Shown here: in pieces, positions 43,243 to 52,654 of the stretch
Position numbering within the stretch: the stretch's first letter is position 1
How the letters are laid out: each line of letters starts with the position of its first letter
Assembly: GCA_947451115.1 (NCBI GenBank)
Contig: CANFXV010000014.1
Location: forward strand, 1-59,863
Length of the DNA: 59,863 bases
Source: Bacteroidota bacterium
GTDB taxonomy: Bacteria > Bacteroidota > Bacteroidia > Chitinophagales > Chitinophagaceae
Direction of reading: 5' to 3'
Program-made: the position numbers and the translations under genes
The notes under the pieces: generated by a model
Database searches by the model: none
Seen by the model: only the letters and a program-made list of their open reading frames with translations
What the model was told of the DNA's origin: nothing

Positions 43243-43894
43243 CTAAATAATTCATTAAATGATGGTAGTGATCTTCTAGGTCATTGTTCAAAGGAGAATT
43301 GCCAAAATAATGAAGTACTTGATAATCGTACCTTTGAAAGGTAGCGATCACTGCCGCAGCTTCTTCTCTATTTAATTTTATGGTGATTACCATGGCGCCA
43401 TTGGTTTCATCAAAATAAGAATTCAATTGAACAATTTGAGCATTGTTGGTTTCTACCAAACGACTCATTTCTGCCAAAGAATATTGAAGTGGCAAAATGG
43501 ATAATACGATGATGGCACCAGGCTGGTCCAATCCTAAAAATTGGGCCAATTGATCATTCAAGTTTTTTTGCGGAATCACCCCCACACATTCTTGTTGCTC
43601 ATTGAGCACAGGCAATAAGGTCAATTGATGCTTAGAAAACAAATGTAAGGCAGTTAAAAAATGAGCGCTGCCATTGATGCAAAAACGTGTAAGTGGCTCC
43701 AATAAATGTGCTATGGTCTGCTTGGACGCTAGGTCTAAAATGGCTTCCTTGCTCACTAGCCCAATATAATAGTCGTCTTTCACCACAGGCAAATGCTGCA
43801 CTTCAAAGTCCTCCATACATTTTAAAACAAATGCTGCCGTATCTTCTAAACGAAGCATAGGATAACCTTGTATGGTAATGTCTTTGGCTAACAT
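43235..43894 (-). CDS. CBS-domain protein
   Basis: A 219-residue soluble protein with a tandem CBS pair (about 1-125) including AFVLKCMEDFEVQHLPVVKDD and YIGLVSKEAILDL, then LLPVLNEQQECVGVIPQK. The C-terminal part (about 130-219) looks like an ACT-type fold: GAIIVLSILPLQYSLAEMSRLVE. CBS domains usually bind adenosine nucleotides, so a regulatory role is possible. It sits between the alpha/beta hydrolase gene and the single-POTRA gene, a conserved place in this phylum. Confidence 0.85.
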   Translation of the reverse strand: MLAKDITIQGYPMLRLEDTAAFVLKCMEDFEVQHLPVVKDDYYIGLVSKEAILDLASKQTIAHLLEPLTRFCINGSAHFLTALHLFSKHQLTLLPVLNEQQECVGVIPQKNLNDQLAQFLGLDQPGAIIVLSILPLQYSLAEMSRLVETNNAQIVQLNSYFDETNGAMVITIKLNREEAAAVIATFQRYDYQVLHYFGNSPLNNDLEDHYHHLMNYLDV

Positions 43895-43900
43895 TAAAAA

Positions 43901-44662
43901 TTATTTGGGTAAGGCGTTCAGAAATTTTTCAAGTATTGAATTGAATTCATCGGGCACTTCCATCATAGGTGCATGACCGCATTTGTCAATGAAATGTAAT
44001 TCACTATTGGATATTAATTTCTTAAATTCTTCTGCTACAAAGGGGGGTGTCACAATATCATTTTTACCCCAGATTAATAAAGTAGGTTGCTTGATTTCCT
44101 TTAACTCATCTCCTAAATTATTTCTAATGGCACTTTTAGCTAATGCAATGATCTTAATAACTTTTATTCGATTGCGTGTAATTTCAAAAACTTCGTCCAC
44201 CAATGCTGGCGTAGCCATGGCAGGATCATAAAATGTTTGGGCTGTTTTATTTTTGATGTACTCATAGTCGCCTCTTTTGGGGTAAGAGTCGCCCATGGCA
44301 TTTTCAAATAAACCACTGCTACCTGTTAATGTTAAAGATTTTACTTTGTCAGGATTTTTCAACACATACACCAAGGCCACATGTCCTCCCAATGAATTGC
44401 CCAATAAATGAATTTGTTGATACCCCTTGTGCTCTATAAATTGAGTCACATGTTTAGCTAAACCTGAAACACTGGTATGTAAAAGGTCTAAATCAAATAG
44501 GGGCAATAAAGGCACCACTACTTTATGGGTCGCTCTAAATTTTTCAATTAAATCAGAAAAATTACTTAGGGCACCAAACAAGCCATGAAAAAGCATCAGG
44601 GTCTCCCCTTCTCCAACTTCTAAATATTCAAATTTGTCGTCTTTTTTTATTTCGTATTCCAT
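43901..44662 (-). CDS. Alpha/beta-fold hydrolase
   Basis: A 253-residue alpha/beta hydrolase without a signal peptide. The oxyanion region LFHGLFGALSNF (near 24-35), nucleophile elbow HLLGNSLGGHVALV with Ser (near 93), acid in WGKNDIVTPP (near 202) and catalytic His in DKCGHAPMMEVP (near 231) are all present. It is the first gene of the envelope operon that runs to ompH. The substrate is unknown; a small ester or amide is likely. Confidence 0.88.
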   Translation of the reverse strand: MEYEIKKDDKFEYLEVGEGETLMLFHGLFGALSNFSDLIEKFRATHKVVVPLLPLFDLDLLHTSVSGLAKHVTQFIEHKGYQQIHLLGNSLGGHVALVYVLKNPDKVKSLTLTGSSGLFENAMGDSYPKRGDYEYIKNKTAQTFYDPAMATPALVDEVFEITRNRIKVIKIIALAKSAIRNNLGDELKEIKQPTLLIWGKNDIVTPPFVAEEFKKLISNSELHFIDKCGHAPMMEVPDEFNSILEKFLNALPK

Positions 44663-44841
44663 ATTCTTAAGGGCATGTCATCATTAGTTTACAAAAAATA
44701 CGGGTACAGCAAGCCTACCCATTTGGATAAAGGTACTTAATTCATGGTAAAAAAGCTGCTAAGCTAGGGGCAGGGCGCTATTTTCATTAAAACCTTAACA
44801 ATTTAGTAATCTATTCTAAATCAATGGGTTCTAATCAAAAA

Positions 44842-45360
44842 TTACAATTTAAACGGATTGGAAAAAGTAGTTAAAGTAGTTTTTATAGAGGGCAACCAAA
44901 TAGCCATTTGCCCCATGCAATAAGGCCACCATTGTTGAAGCCAAGGGTGGACATAACTAGCCTTCATTTTTGAGGCTTCTATCACGCCTAAAATTTGCAA
45001 AAAATACACCACCGCACTTAGAATCGTAAAATAAATAAAACCATACAAGAGTATGCCCAATAGTTTGTTTAACCAACCTAAAAGCAACCATTCAGCGGTT
45101 TGTTGTAGAAAGCTGGCGATCCATTTTAAAACAATCAAAACCAAAATAAGCACGATCAAAAAAGAGATAAAGGGCAACCAATAAGAAGCGATTTTAGTAT
45201 GCTCCTTTAATTGACCAGCCACCCAGCCTGCGAACTGAAAGGCTAGTACCAAGCCTATAAATAAAGAAAAAAAAGAAATCAATGCTCTTATAAAACCATT
45301 CTTATAGCCTTTTAATAATGCAATGATGAATAGGGTACCAGCAAAAATATCTAACCACAT
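44842..45360 (-). CDS. CvpA-family membrane protein
   Basis: A 172-residue inner-membrane protein with four hydrophobic segments (about 5-25, 30-48, 63-85 and 100-122). The start WLDIFAGTLFIIALLKGYKNGFIRALISF is typical of CvpA, named for colicin V production. In most bacteria its role is unclear and may concern envelope homeostasis. It starts 3 bases after the GatB/YqeY-domain gene in the gldC operon. After it comes a 179-base gap (44663-44841) where I see no clear feature. Confidence 0.82.
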   Translation of the reverse strand: MWLDIFAGTLFIIALLKGYKNGFIRALISFFSLFIGLVLAFQFAGWVAGQLKEHTKIASYWLPFISFLIVLILVLIVLKWIASFLQQTAEWLLLGWLNKLLGILLYGFIYFTILSAVVYFLQILGVIEASKMKASYVHPWLQQWWPYCMGQMAIWLPSIKTTLTTFSNPFKL

Positions 45361-45363
45361 ATA

Positions 45364-45816
45364 TTATTGGCTTAATAATTCTTTCGCAATGGCCGATATA
45401 ATTTTTCCATCCGCTTGCCCAGCCAATTGTTTGGTGGCCATACCCATTACTTTTCCTAAATCCTGTGGGCCAGCTGCACCCACTTGTGTGATAATGGCTT
45501 GGACAGCTGCTTTCACCGCATCTTCACTCATTTGCGCTGGCAAGAATTTTTCAATCACTGCAATCTCTTCTGCTTCTTTGGAAGCAAGGTCAGGTCTATT
45601 TTGTTGTTCAAAGATGGTTAAAGAATCTTTGCGTGATTTGACAAGTTTTTGTAACAATTTCATTTCGGTATCTGCAGAGATTTCTCCATTGGCGCCTGGT
45701 TCAGTTTTGGCTTTGATGATTTCTGCTTTAATCGCTCTTAATCCACGAAGCAAGGCTTCGTCTTTATTTTTCATAGCGTCTTTTAACAAAGACATTACAT
45801 CCGTTTCTAAACTCAT
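45364..45816 (-). CDS. GatB/YqeY domain protein
   Basis: A 150-residue YqeY-type protein. The start SLETDVMSLLKDAMKNKDEALLRGLRAIKAEI, the middle RKDSLTIFEQQNRPDLASKEAEEIAVIEKFLPAQMSEDA region and the AAGPQDLGKVMGMATKQLAGQADG end all match. YqeY resembles the tail domain of the tRNA amidotransferase subunit GatB and may bind tRNA, but its role is not settled. It lies between gldC and cvpA with short gaps. Confidence 0.88.
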   Translation of the reverse strand: MSLETDVMSLLKDAMKNKDEALLRGLRAIKAEIIKAKTEPGANGEISADTEMKLLQKLVKSRKDSLTIFEQQNRPDLASKEAEEIAVIEKFLPAQMSEDAVKAAVQAIITQVGAAGPQDLGKVMGMATKQLAGQADGKIISAIAKELLSQ

Positions 45817-45822
45817 AATAGG

Positions 45823-46170
45823 TTATTTTGGATTTTGTAAAAGTTGGCTTTCTCTAAATTTTTTATAAAATGTTTTTGCAAATTCTTTAAACTCATTGGA
45901 TAAATTTTCATCTTGTGTGGCCCTTAAATAAGCGTCACTCATGCCCATTAAATTTTGATAAAAGAAATCTGCCATTTCATCTACCATCATTTCTTTAGTC
46001 CATAAGTCAATACGGAGCGCTGTTTTGTCTGTAGGGTCCCAAAAAGTAAGCATCATGGCACGCGCTTCTTGTGCTTCCGTGGCGGTACTATCCGAAGCAG
46101 ACCATTTAATATTTTGTGGGATTTTTTGATCGTCCAGGCCTATTTGAACCTGAATGGTAGATTGATGCAT
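45823..46170 (-). CDS. gldC: Gliding motility protein GldC
   Basis: A 115-residue cytosolic protein matching GldC, with IQVQIGLDDQKIPQNIKWSASDS at the start and MMLTFWDPTDKTALRIDLWTKEMMVDEM in the middle. GldC is found across Bacteroidota and was linked to gliding motility in Flavobacterium johnsoniae. The homologue alone does not show that this organism glides. It is the first gene of gldC-yqeY-cvpA, with a perfect -7 box 18 to 25 bases upstream of the ATG. Confidence 0.9.
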   Translation of the reverse strand: MHQSTIQVQIGLDDQKIPQNIKWSASDSTATEAQEARAMMLTFWDPTDKTALRIDLWTKEMMVDEMADFFYQNLMGMSDAYLRATQDENLSNEFKEFAKTFYKKFRESQLLQNPK

Positions 46171-46187
46171 GGTAAAAATTTGAAAAG

Positions 46188-46195
46188 CAAAAATA
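46188..46195 (-). promoter_or_regulatory. -7 box of gldC operon
   Basis: TATTTTTG on the minus strand, a perfect TAnnTTTG box, predicts a start near 46184, about 13 bases before the gldC ATG. Confidence 0.55.
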
Positions 46196-46217
46196 CAATT
46201 TAATTAAATAAAAATAG

Positions 46218-47279
46218 CTAACTCTTCAGGTCGATAGGAATTTTTAAAAAATGATTCAAATTCCTTTGTTCCGTCAATTCCAATAACCAGGTCTTGCCCA
46301 TTTTTGCTCTGGCTTGTCGATACATTTCGTCTTTGTAATACAATTTAAAGTGATTGGAAAGGGCCATTTTTTCTGAAAATAAAAATACCTCCCCCGCCTT
46401 TAGCCAAGAATCAGGTTGTGACTTCATTTGATTAAAAAGTAAAGGAATCTCATAATGAATGGCCCATTCAATAATACTTGTTTTATCATAATCAATGGCG
46501 TCAAATAAAATAGCATACGAGGCTGCTAGCCATTCAATTTTCAATGCTGTGCTTGTTTTAAATACAATATCCTCCTTGTATTTATATCCCTTGATGATTT
46601 GATGGGCTTCTTCCAAAGCTGCTGCACTTTCTACCACCACCACCAAAGACATCGTGGTAAGTTGCCATTTCTTAAAAATAGAAAATTCTTTTAAGGTATC
46701 CACCAGCCTGTCTATTGGAAGAAATATTAAAAAATAATTATTGCTTTGCGTGAGTGCCTCTCTTGTTGCAGACAGATCTATCCATTCTAATTTGGGCAAC
46801 AAGGAAACAGGCAACCATGCTTCTTGGAGTTTAGTAGCAAAGGTTGGATAGCTTTTTCTTAAACTATCTATGGACCAATCATTGAGGCTAAAACTTGCAG
46901 CAGAATTTTTTAAGTATTGTTTAAACAATCTGCTTTGTTTCCATTTTGACCACCAAGATGAATGAGGAATTAATGTGGGATCTGTCAATGGAATAAAATA
47001 ATGCGGGAACTGTTGGCTGCTCTTTAATTCCGCGCCAAAATGAACGACAATGGCATTGGTTACTTCTCCAATCAATTTTTCGGCCTGGTGCTTTTTTAAA
47101 ATAGTGACATTGCCATAGGTGGTATATAAATCCTGATGTGTTAATGGTATTTGATTGCCCACAATATAAAAGTGTAAATGTGCCGAATGAGTTCCTACTT
47201 CGATGATATCCAACACCTTTTGATAGATGAGCTCAGAAGGATGTGTAAAATTAGTGTCGGTTAAAATAAATAGGCGCAT
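46218..47279 (-). CDS. Unrecognised cytosolic protein, possibly glycosyltransferase-like
   Basis: A protein of about 353 residues from the ATG at 47279; a TTG two codons upstream overlaps a possible -7 box. It has no signal peptide, membrane segment or clear motif. It starts MRLFILTDTNF and alternates hydrophobic strands (HLHFYIVGNQI, AIVVHFGAEL, NYFLIFLPID, LTTMSLVVVVESAAALEEA, ASYAILFDAIDYDKTS) with helices. That is the layout of a two-Rossmann GT-B fold, as in glycosyltransferase family 4. Key catalytic residues cannot be named. It is probably a monocistronic unit divergent from the MerR gene. Confidence 0.55.
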   Translation of the reverse strand: MRLFILTDTNFTHPSELIYQKVLDIIEVGTHSAHLHFYIVGNQIPLTHQDLYTTYGNVTILKKHQAEKLIGEVTNAIVVHFGAELKSSQQFPHYFIPLTDPTLIPHSSWWSKWKQSRLFKQYLKNSAASFSLNDWSIDSLRKSYPTFATKLQEAWLPVSLLPKLEWIDLSATREALTQSNNYFLIFLPIDRLVDTLKEFSIFKKWQLTTMSLVVVVESAAALEEAHQIIKGYKYKEDIVFKTSTALKIEWLAASYAILFDAIDYDKTSIIEWAIHYEIPLLFNQMKSQPDSWLKAGEVFLFSEKMALSNHFKLYYKDEMYRQARAKMGKTWLLELTEQRNLNHFLKIPIDLKS

Positions 47280-47282
47280 ATG

Positions 47283-47290
47283 CAAAACTA
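47283..47290 (-). promoter_or_regulatory. Possible -7 box of the unrecognised gene
   Basis: TAGTTTTG on the minus strand is a perfect TAnnTTTG box ending four bases before the ATG at 47279. The predicted start would coincide with the start codon, a leaderless arrangement. Confidence 0.4.
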
Positions 47291-47352
47291 CTGCATACTT
47301 AACAATTTATCCACCAATCATTTGTAAGGACAAGTTAATATTAAATGTCCCC

Positions 47353-47360
47353 TAACTTTG
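47353..47360 (+). promoter_or_regulatory. -7 box of the MerR-family gene
   Basis: TAACTTTG is a perfect TAnnTTTG box ending four bases before the ATG at 47365. The predicted start falls at about the A of the ATG, suggesting a leaderless mRNA. No -33 TTTG of normal spacing is found. Confidence 0.5.
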
Positions 47361-47364
47361 TCCT

Positions 47365-47943
47365 ATGGCAAAACACTTGCATCAATTAGATTTATTTGGT
47401 TTGGAGACGGAACCTTCCGTGACCATAAAAGCACCCAAAGAAAAATTGACTGTATACAAAGCTCCTGTAGCAGCGGCCCCAACACTTAACGAAGATAGCC
47501 TGCCTGCTGTTTCTAGAGCGCCAATGTCTTTTAGTAAAAACCATCCATTGCATAAAAGAGGTAGAAAATCTTTTGCTTCAATGGATGCAGAAATAAATAG
47601 TTTACAAGTACCCGCCACTGAAGAATTGGTAAAAAAATTGTACTACCCCATTGGAGAAGTAGCCGTTTGGTTTAATGTCAATACCTCCCTGATTAGGTAT
47701 TGGGAAAAAGAATTTAAACAATTGCAACCTAGAAAAACAAGAAAAGGAGATCGATTGTTTAGAGCACAAGACATTGAATTTTTAAAACAGATTTATTATT
47801 TACTAAGAGAGAAAAAATATTCGATAGAAGGTGCCAAAAATTATTTGAAAAATAATAAAGAAAAAGCAGACAAAGATCTTTCTTTATTAAATAGTTTAAA
47901 GGACATAAAAACTTTCTTGGTGTCTTTAAAAGCCTCTTTATAA
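47365..47943 (+). CDS. MerR-family transcriptional regulator
   Basis: A 192-residue regulator. A variable N-terminal stretch of about 90 residues comes first, then a MerR winged helix-turn-helix (about 91-165) with YYPIGEVAVWFNVNTSLIRYWEKEF and RLFRAQDIEFLKQIYYLL. The C-terminal part is short and has no cysteine-rich metal site, so it is not a metal sensor of the classical kind. Related Bacteroidota proteins are common and mostly unstudied. The position next to an unrecognised divergent gene gives no clear target. Confidence 0.88.
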   Translation: MAKHLHQLDLFGLETEPSVTIKAPKEKLTVYKAPVAAAPTLNEDSLPAVSRAPMSFSKNHPLHKRGRKSFASMDAEINSLQVPATEELVKKLYYPIGEVAVWFNVNTSLIRYWEKEFKQLQPRKTRKGDRLFRAQDIEFLKQIYYLLREKKYSIEGAKNYLKNNKEKADKDLSLLNSLKDIKTFLVSLKASL

Positions 47944-47962
47944 AAAAGTTTAGTCCTAAGCG

Positions 47963-49024
47963 CTAGGCTTTTTCTGCAAAATCAATTTGATGGGTATTGG
48001 CGTAAGCAATCGCCATTATATTTAGCTTTTCTCTTAATAATTGGAATAGCTCTAAACTAATTTCCATGGATACAAAACATTCCACGTGAATCACATGAAA
48101 TTGTTTTCCCGACTCTGATACAAATACAAATTGATTTAATACACTTGGTTCTTTGGCTATTTCCGCACGTAAATGATTTGTAAATTTAGTTAATTTTTCT
48201 GCCGGGGTGGTCACACTTAATTGTAGATCCATTTCAATTTTTCTTTCCGTTCTCAAGCTAATATTATCTACAATAGTGTCTACCATTTGTTTGTTGGGTA
48301 CAGAAATATACGTTTTATCCTGGGTGCGAATGCGTGTACTACGCAATCCAATTTTCTCAATACTGCCTGTAAAATTATTTACTTTTACTAAATCCCCAAC
48401 AGTAAAAGGCTTGTCAAAAAATATTATAAAAGAAGCAATGATGTTTTCAAGACTTTCTCTCATAGACAATGCTACAGCGGCTCCTACGATACTTAAGCTA
48501 GTGACTAAATTGCCAATGTTTTCATTGAATACGTAATGCAGAATCAATAAAAAACCAATAATATATAATATGACTTTAAAAAAATCTCTAAAAAATAAAA
48601 TCAATTGATCATCCGTTTGATCCTTGGTTAATTTTGCTTTTTCTTCTAATACAATCGAAATAAATTCAAGCGTGCGCAAACAAACTCGAATAAACAAAAT
48701 AATAAAGAAAAACTTTACCCCCGACTCTACCACTTGCTGAAGTGTTAATTTAAACAAGTGAATATTCCAGCTTGCAGGAAAATGAAGTTCATACAAGGCT
48801 ATAATGGAGACCATGTAAATCATAAATTGTTCAATAGGAACAATTAAACGGTGTACATGTGTTTTTCTTAATTCGGAATGATTTTTTTTATCTACCCAAG
48901 TATAAATTAATCCAGCAACAAAACGTGAAATAAATCTTTTGACGATAAAGGCAACCAATAAAATAACAGCGATAACCATATAGGTTTGAACTGAGTTGTT
49001 TAAAAATTGTTGCTCTAAATTCAT
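47963..49024 (-). CDS. Mechanosensitive ion channel, MscS family
   Basis: A 353-residue channel protein. Four or five hydrophobic segments (about 12-35, 68-88, 105-130 and 145-170) precede the MscS pore helix (near 172-200) GNLVTSLSIVGAAVALSMRESLENIIAS. The beta domain (about 201-265) has KPFTVGDLVKVNNFTGSIEKIGLRSTRIRT, followed by the C-terminal alpha/beta cage. It opens under membrane tension to release solutes. It follows lpxH after 28 bases, at the end of the rsfS-ftsH operon direction. Confidence 0.92.
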   Translation of the reverse strand: MNLEQQFLNNSVQTYMVIAVILLVAFIVKRFISRFVAGLIYTWVDKKNHSELRKTHVHRLIVPIEQFMIYMVSIIALYELHFPASWNIHLFKLTLQQVVESGVKFFFIILFIRVCLRTLEFISIVLEEKAKLTKDQTDDQLILFFRDFFKVILYIIGFLLILHYVFNENIGNLVTSLSIVGAAVALSMRESLENIIASFIIFFDKPFTVGDLVKVNNFTGSIEKIGLRSTRIRTQDKTYISVPNKQMVDTIVDNISLRTERKIEMDLQLSVTTPAEKLTKFTNHLRAEIAKEPSVLNQFVFVSESGKQFHVIHVECFVSMEISLELFQLLREKLNIMAIAYANTHQIDFAEKA

Positions 49025-49052
49025 AATGAGAAATTTTAAATAGGAAAAATAA

Positions 49053-49811
49053 TTATCCTTTCCACTCTAACAATTGCATCTGCTGTCCATCAAATACACC
49101 ATAAGTATTTAATTTCAACCAATCACCCAAATTAATATAGCGCGCGGAATTATTGATAGGCAAATCCATGGCATAATGTCTATGGCCAAAAATAAAATAG
49201 TCCACTTTTATTTCTTTGGCTTTTTCTTTGGCATATACAATTAACCATTCTTTGTCTTCCCCTAAAAATACCTCATCTGTGCTGCCTGTTTTTGCTCTAC
49301 TTTTTCCACTAAAATAATTGGCCAATTGAATACCTGCATCAGGATGCAACCAGCGAAACAAGAATTGACAAATAGGATTCGTAAATATTTTTTTCAAAAA
49401 TTTATACCCCTGATCACCAGGCCCTAAACCATCCCCATGTCCTATAAAAAATTCTTGAGTACCCATGGTGAATATTTTAGGTTCAAAATATACGTTGGCA
49501 TTCAACTCTTTAGTTAAATAATCTTTCATCCACAAATCATGGTTGCCGGTAAATATATGAAGTGCAATGCCCGCGTCTGATATTTGGGCCAGACAGCCTA
49601 AAATGCGTACAAACCCCTTGGGAACTACTGTTTTGTATTCAAACCAGAAGTCAAATAGGTCTCCTACAATAAAAATAGCTGCTGCATCCTCTTTGGCCTT
49701 GTTTAAAAATCGAACCAATCGATCTTCGCGCTCCCTACTTGCCATTTCATTCGGTGCCCCCAAATGAAAATCAGATAAAAAATATACTTTTTTCCCCGCT
49801 GCTAGTTCCAT
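49053..49811 (-). CDS. lpxH: UDP-2,3-diacylglucosamine diphosphatase
   Basis: A 252-residue metallophosphoesterase. All metal motifs are present: FLSDFHLGAP (near 10-19), VGDLFDFWFEY (near 45-55), TGNHDLWM (near 84-91), GHGDGLGPGDQ (near 119) and FGHRHYAMD (near 204). The overall form matches the LpxH class, which hydrolyses UDP-diacylglucosamine to lipid X in lipid A synthesis. Other UDP-diacylglucosamine enzymes are not in the window. A generic phosphoesterase is possible but less likely. Confidence 0.85.
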   Translation of the reverse strand: MELAAGKKVYFLSDFHLGAPNEMASREREDRLVRFLNKAKEDAAAIFIVGDLFDFWFEYKTVVPKGFVRILGCLAQISDAGIALHIFTGNHDLWMKDYLTKELNANVYFEPKIFTMGTQEFFIGHGDGLGPGDQGYKFLKKIFTNPICQFLFRWLHPDAGIQLANYFSGKSRAKTGSTDEVFLGEDKEWLIVYAKEKAKEIKVDYFIFGHRHYAMDLPINNSARYINLGDWLKLNTYGVFDGQQMQLLEWKG

Positions 49812-49852
49812 GAAGCCCTTGGTTATAATGAATGAATAATCAACTAAAAGTA

Positions 49853-50494
49853 CTAATCTAAAAGCTTTTCAACTAAAAAACAATACACTTCTTTAGGGCC
49901 ATGTACGCCTACTACTAAGGTTTTCTCAATATCAGCAGTACGACTTGGCCCAGTAGCAAAACTGATCATTGAGGGAAGTGTCTCCAATTCTTTTTTAAAT
50001 TGAGTCAAACTATCTGAAATATCAAATACCAATTGATGTGTATAGGCAATACAAATATGAATGGGTGCATAGACACTAGTAGTTCTTCCACTTAATTGTT
50101 GACTGCTTAAAACAATGGTGCCAGTTCTTGCAATCAAATGTTCACATAAAGTAATAGAGGCATCGCAAGCGGCTAAGTCATCGGTGGTCACTGGATCAAA
50201 ATTATATTCCTTCATGTCATCCAACCAACCCGATTCAATAGAATATATTTTATCCCATTTATGCGCATGAATCAATTGCGCTAATTTATTCACCAACTCA
50301 GACTCATTTTCGCAGTAAACAAACTTTCCTAAAAGGGAGGTAAATTTTTCTGCAAATTCTATCGCCAACTCATTTTCATTAGGAATAAAGACAGGCCTAT
50401 CTGAAATTTGTTCAGGGAAAGGAATAGCAACAGGGGCTTTTAAGGCCTCTGTTATTTTATTTAATATATTGGCTCTTGCCAGTTTTGATTCCAT
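49853..50494 (-). CDS. LUD-domain protein, LutC/YkgG type
   Basis: A 213-residue LUD-domain protein. The family segments LANRI-like start, KIYSIESGWLDDM, DAGSITLCEHLIARTGTIVLSS-like core (here CDASITLCEHLIARTGTIVLSSQ near 107-129) and the end SFATGPSRTADIEKTLVVGVHGPKEV (near 178-203) are clear. LutC belongs to the LutABC L-lactate oxidation system, but no lutA or lutB is nearby here, so the role is uncertain. Linkage to ftsH, 17 bases upstream, is common in Bacteroidota. Confidence 0.87.
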   Translation of the reverse strand: MESKLARANILNKITEALKAPVAIPFPEQISDRPVFIPNENELAIEFAEKFTSLLGKFVYCENESELVNKLAQLIHAHKWDKIYSIESGWLDDMKEYNFDPVTTDDLAACDASITLCEHLIARTGTIVLSSQQLSGRTTSVYAPIHICIAYTHQLVFDISDSLTQFKKELETLPSMISFATGPSRTADIEKTLVVGVHGPKEVYCFLVEKLLD

Positions 50495-50511
50495 ATCCTT
50501 AGATTCAATAC

Positions 50512-52602
50512 TTAAGCAATGGGTGCAGTTGGTGTTGATTCAGAGACCTCCGTTGAAGCTGTAGTTGCTGCATTTTCTTCTGTTACAGTTTCATTGGATG
50601 CTTCAGTAGTAGCTACTGCAGGTGTTTCTTCTACATCAAAGGTAACCACTTTCTCTTCTTCATAAGGTCTTCTTCCAATCAATGCTTCCACATCACTTTT
50701 ATGTAAAACTTCTTTGTCTAATAATTCTTTCGCTAATTTTTCTACTTCTGCTTTTCTTAAAGTAAGTAAATCTAAAGTGCGGTGATACGCCGCATCAATC
50801 ATCTTACGCACTTCTTCATCAATAATTTTTCCAGTCTCTTCGCTGAATGGTTTTTGGAAAGTATTTTCTTGACTTGGATCGTAAAAACTTACATTTCCAA
50901 TTTTATCATTCATTCCATAAGTAGTGACCATGGAATAGGCCATCTTGGTAATTTGTTGTAAGTCATTAGAAGCACCTGTAGAAATTTTTCCAAAGAAAAT
51001 TTGTTCAGCAGCACGACCACCCAAGGTCATACACATTTGATCGGTTAATTGTTCGATCGTATATAAGTATTGCTCCTTAGGTGTGTACTGAGCGTATCCT
51101 AATGCAGCCGTACCTCTTGGCACAATGGTTACTTTTAATAAAGGATAAGCATGTTCTAAGAACCAACCACAAATAGCATGTCCTGCTTCGTGGTAAGCAA
51201 TCACTTCTTTTTCTTCTTTAGAAATAATTTTATTTTTCTTTTCTAATCCACCAATGACTCTATCAATGGCGTCTTGGAAATCTTTCATCTCTACACCGGT
51301 CTTTCCTTTACGTGCTGCAATCAAAGCAGCTTCGTTACAAACATTCGCAATATCGGCACCTGCAAAACCTGGTGTTTGTTCTGCTAATTTATGTACGTCT
51401 AAATTTTCAGACACTTTAATTGGACCTAAATGCACTTTAAATATTTCTTCACGACCTTTTACATCGGGACGATCAATAGATATTTGACGATCAAAACGAC
51501 CTGGCCTTAACAATGCGCTATCCAATACATCGGGACGGTTGGTAGCGGCTAATATAATAATACCTGTATCGCCACCGAAGCCATCCATCTCTACCAATAA
51601 TTGGTTCAAAGTATTTTCACGCTCGTCATTGCTCATCATGGCATTCTTACCACGTGCACGACCTATCGCATCAATCTCATCTATGAAAATAATACAAGGC
51701 GCTTTCTCACGCGCTTGCTTAAATAAATCACGCACTCTACTTGCACCCACACCTACAAACATCTCCACAAAATCAGAACCACTTAAACTAAAGAAAGGCA
51801 CTTGCGCTTCACCCGCCATGGCTTTCGCTAGTAAAGTTTTACCTGTACCGGGAGGGCCTATTAATAATGCACCTTTAGGAATCTTACCTCCAAGGGCTGT
51901 ATATTTTTTGGGTTGTTTTAAGAAGTCTACAATTTCCATCACTTCTTCTTTAGCTTCTTCCAATCCTGCCACGTCTGCAAAAGTGATGTTTACCTTGGTG
52001 CCGCCTTTTTCAAATAAGGTAGCCTTTGATTTACCTACATTGAATATTCCGCCTGGACCGCCACCGCTGCCGCCAGCGCCGCCACCCATTTTACGCATCA
52101 ATAAAACCCAAACCACTACAATCAATACTAAAGAAAATACAGTGTTGGCAATTGGCCCAAACCACTCTCCTTCTTTAATTGTATTCTGAGGAATTTCGGT
52201 AATATTATTTTGTTCGTAAAATTTTTGCAATCGGCTATTGAAACTATTCCAATCAGTCACACTAAACTCAAATAAAGGAACGCCCTTTACTTTTGCCTTG
52301 GTCATTTTTGTTTTAAACTTCTGAACATAAAAATCTTTTTCAATACTATCCGGTTTGATATAGACACGAACCGTTTGTTTGTTGTCTACAAAATCTAAAC
52401 GCTCCACATCTCCATGCAATAACATTATTTGCTTGAACTCCTGTTCGGTAGTAGTAGTAATGTCTGGTGCCATTTGAAAGAAACGGGCAGATAACAAGGA
52501 AAGCGCAATCAGTCCATAAATCCAATAAATATTGAATTTTGGCAATTTTGGCCCCTGCCCCAATGGCGAGCCTTGTTTATTTGAATTATTATCGGTTTTC
52601 AT
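50512..52602 (-). CDS. ftsH: ATP-dependent zinc metalloprotease FtsH
   Basis: A 696-residue membrane AAA protease. Two transmembrane segments (about 27-43 and 155-172) flank a periplasmic domain. The AAA module (about 205-440) has the Walker A GPPGTGKT, Walker [12 protein letters not shown] and the [12 protein letters not shown] region. The zinc site HEAGH lies near 465. The C-terminal tail of about 45 residues is an acidic, Thr/Glu/Ala-rich repeat-like extension. FtsH degrades misfolded membrane proteins and regulatory proteins. It follows rsfS and precedes the LUD protein. Confidence 0.97.
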   Translation of the reverse strand: MKTDNNSNKQGSPLGQGPKLPKFNIYWIYGLIALSLLSARFFQMAPDITTTTEQEFKQIMLLHGDVERLDFVDNKQTVRVYIKPDSIEKDFYVQKFKTKMTKAKVKGVPLFEFSVTDWNSFNSRLQKFYEQNNITEIPQNTIKEGEWFGPIANTVFSLVLIVVVWVLLMRKMGGGAGGSGGGPGGIFNVGKSKATLFEKGGTKVNITFADVAGLEEAKEEVMEIVDFLKQPKKYTALGGKIPKGALLIGPPGTGKTLLAKAMAGEAQVPFFSLSGSDFVEMFVGVGASRVRDLFKQAREKAPCIIFIDEIDAIGRARGKNAMMSNDERENTLNQLLVEMDGFGGDTGIIILAATNRPDVLDSALLRPGRFDRQISIDRPDVKGREEIFKVHLGPIKVSENLDVHKLAEQTPGFAGADIANVCNEAALIAARKGKTGVEMKDFQDAIDRVIGGLEKKNKIISKEEKEVIAYHEAGHAICGWFLEHAYPLLKVTIVPRGTAALGYAQYTPKEQYLYTIEQLTDQMCMTLGGRAAEQIFFGKISTGASNDLQQITKMAYSMVTTYGMNDKIGNVSFYDPSQENTFQKPFSEETGKIIDEEVRKMIDAAYHRTLDLLTLRKAEVEKLAKELLDKEVLHKSDVEALIGRRPYEEEKVVTFDVEETPAVATTEASNETVTEENAATTASTEVSESTPTAPIA

Positions 52603-52621
52603 TGATATAAGTTATAGCTGT

Positions 52622-52654
52622 GTTGTTAAGGATAACAACTAATTTTAAAATTAG
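52622..52654. repeat. Inverted repeats between rsfS and ftsH
   Basis: GTTGTTA (52622-52628) pairs with TAACAAC (52633-52639), and immediately after it CTAATTTTAAAATTAG (52639-52654) is a perfect 16-base palindrome overlapping the rsfS stop codon. No T-tract follows, so these are not clear terminators. Role unknown. Confidence 0.4.

Noticed and set aside
45323..45868. A 181-codon plus-strand frame across gatB/yqeY-domain and cvpA genes
   Set aside because: It lies opposite two clear genes of the gldC operon, and its composition is that of a reverse-strand shadow.
47943..47975. Possible terminator between the MerR and mscS-family genes
   Set aside because: The stem is only CCTA/TAGG with a separated A-T pairing arm; too weak to call.
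51539..52189. A 216-codon open frame antisense to ftsH
   Set aside because: It is a shadow of a strongly conserved ftsH region, lacks any recognisable domain and has no start-site signal.
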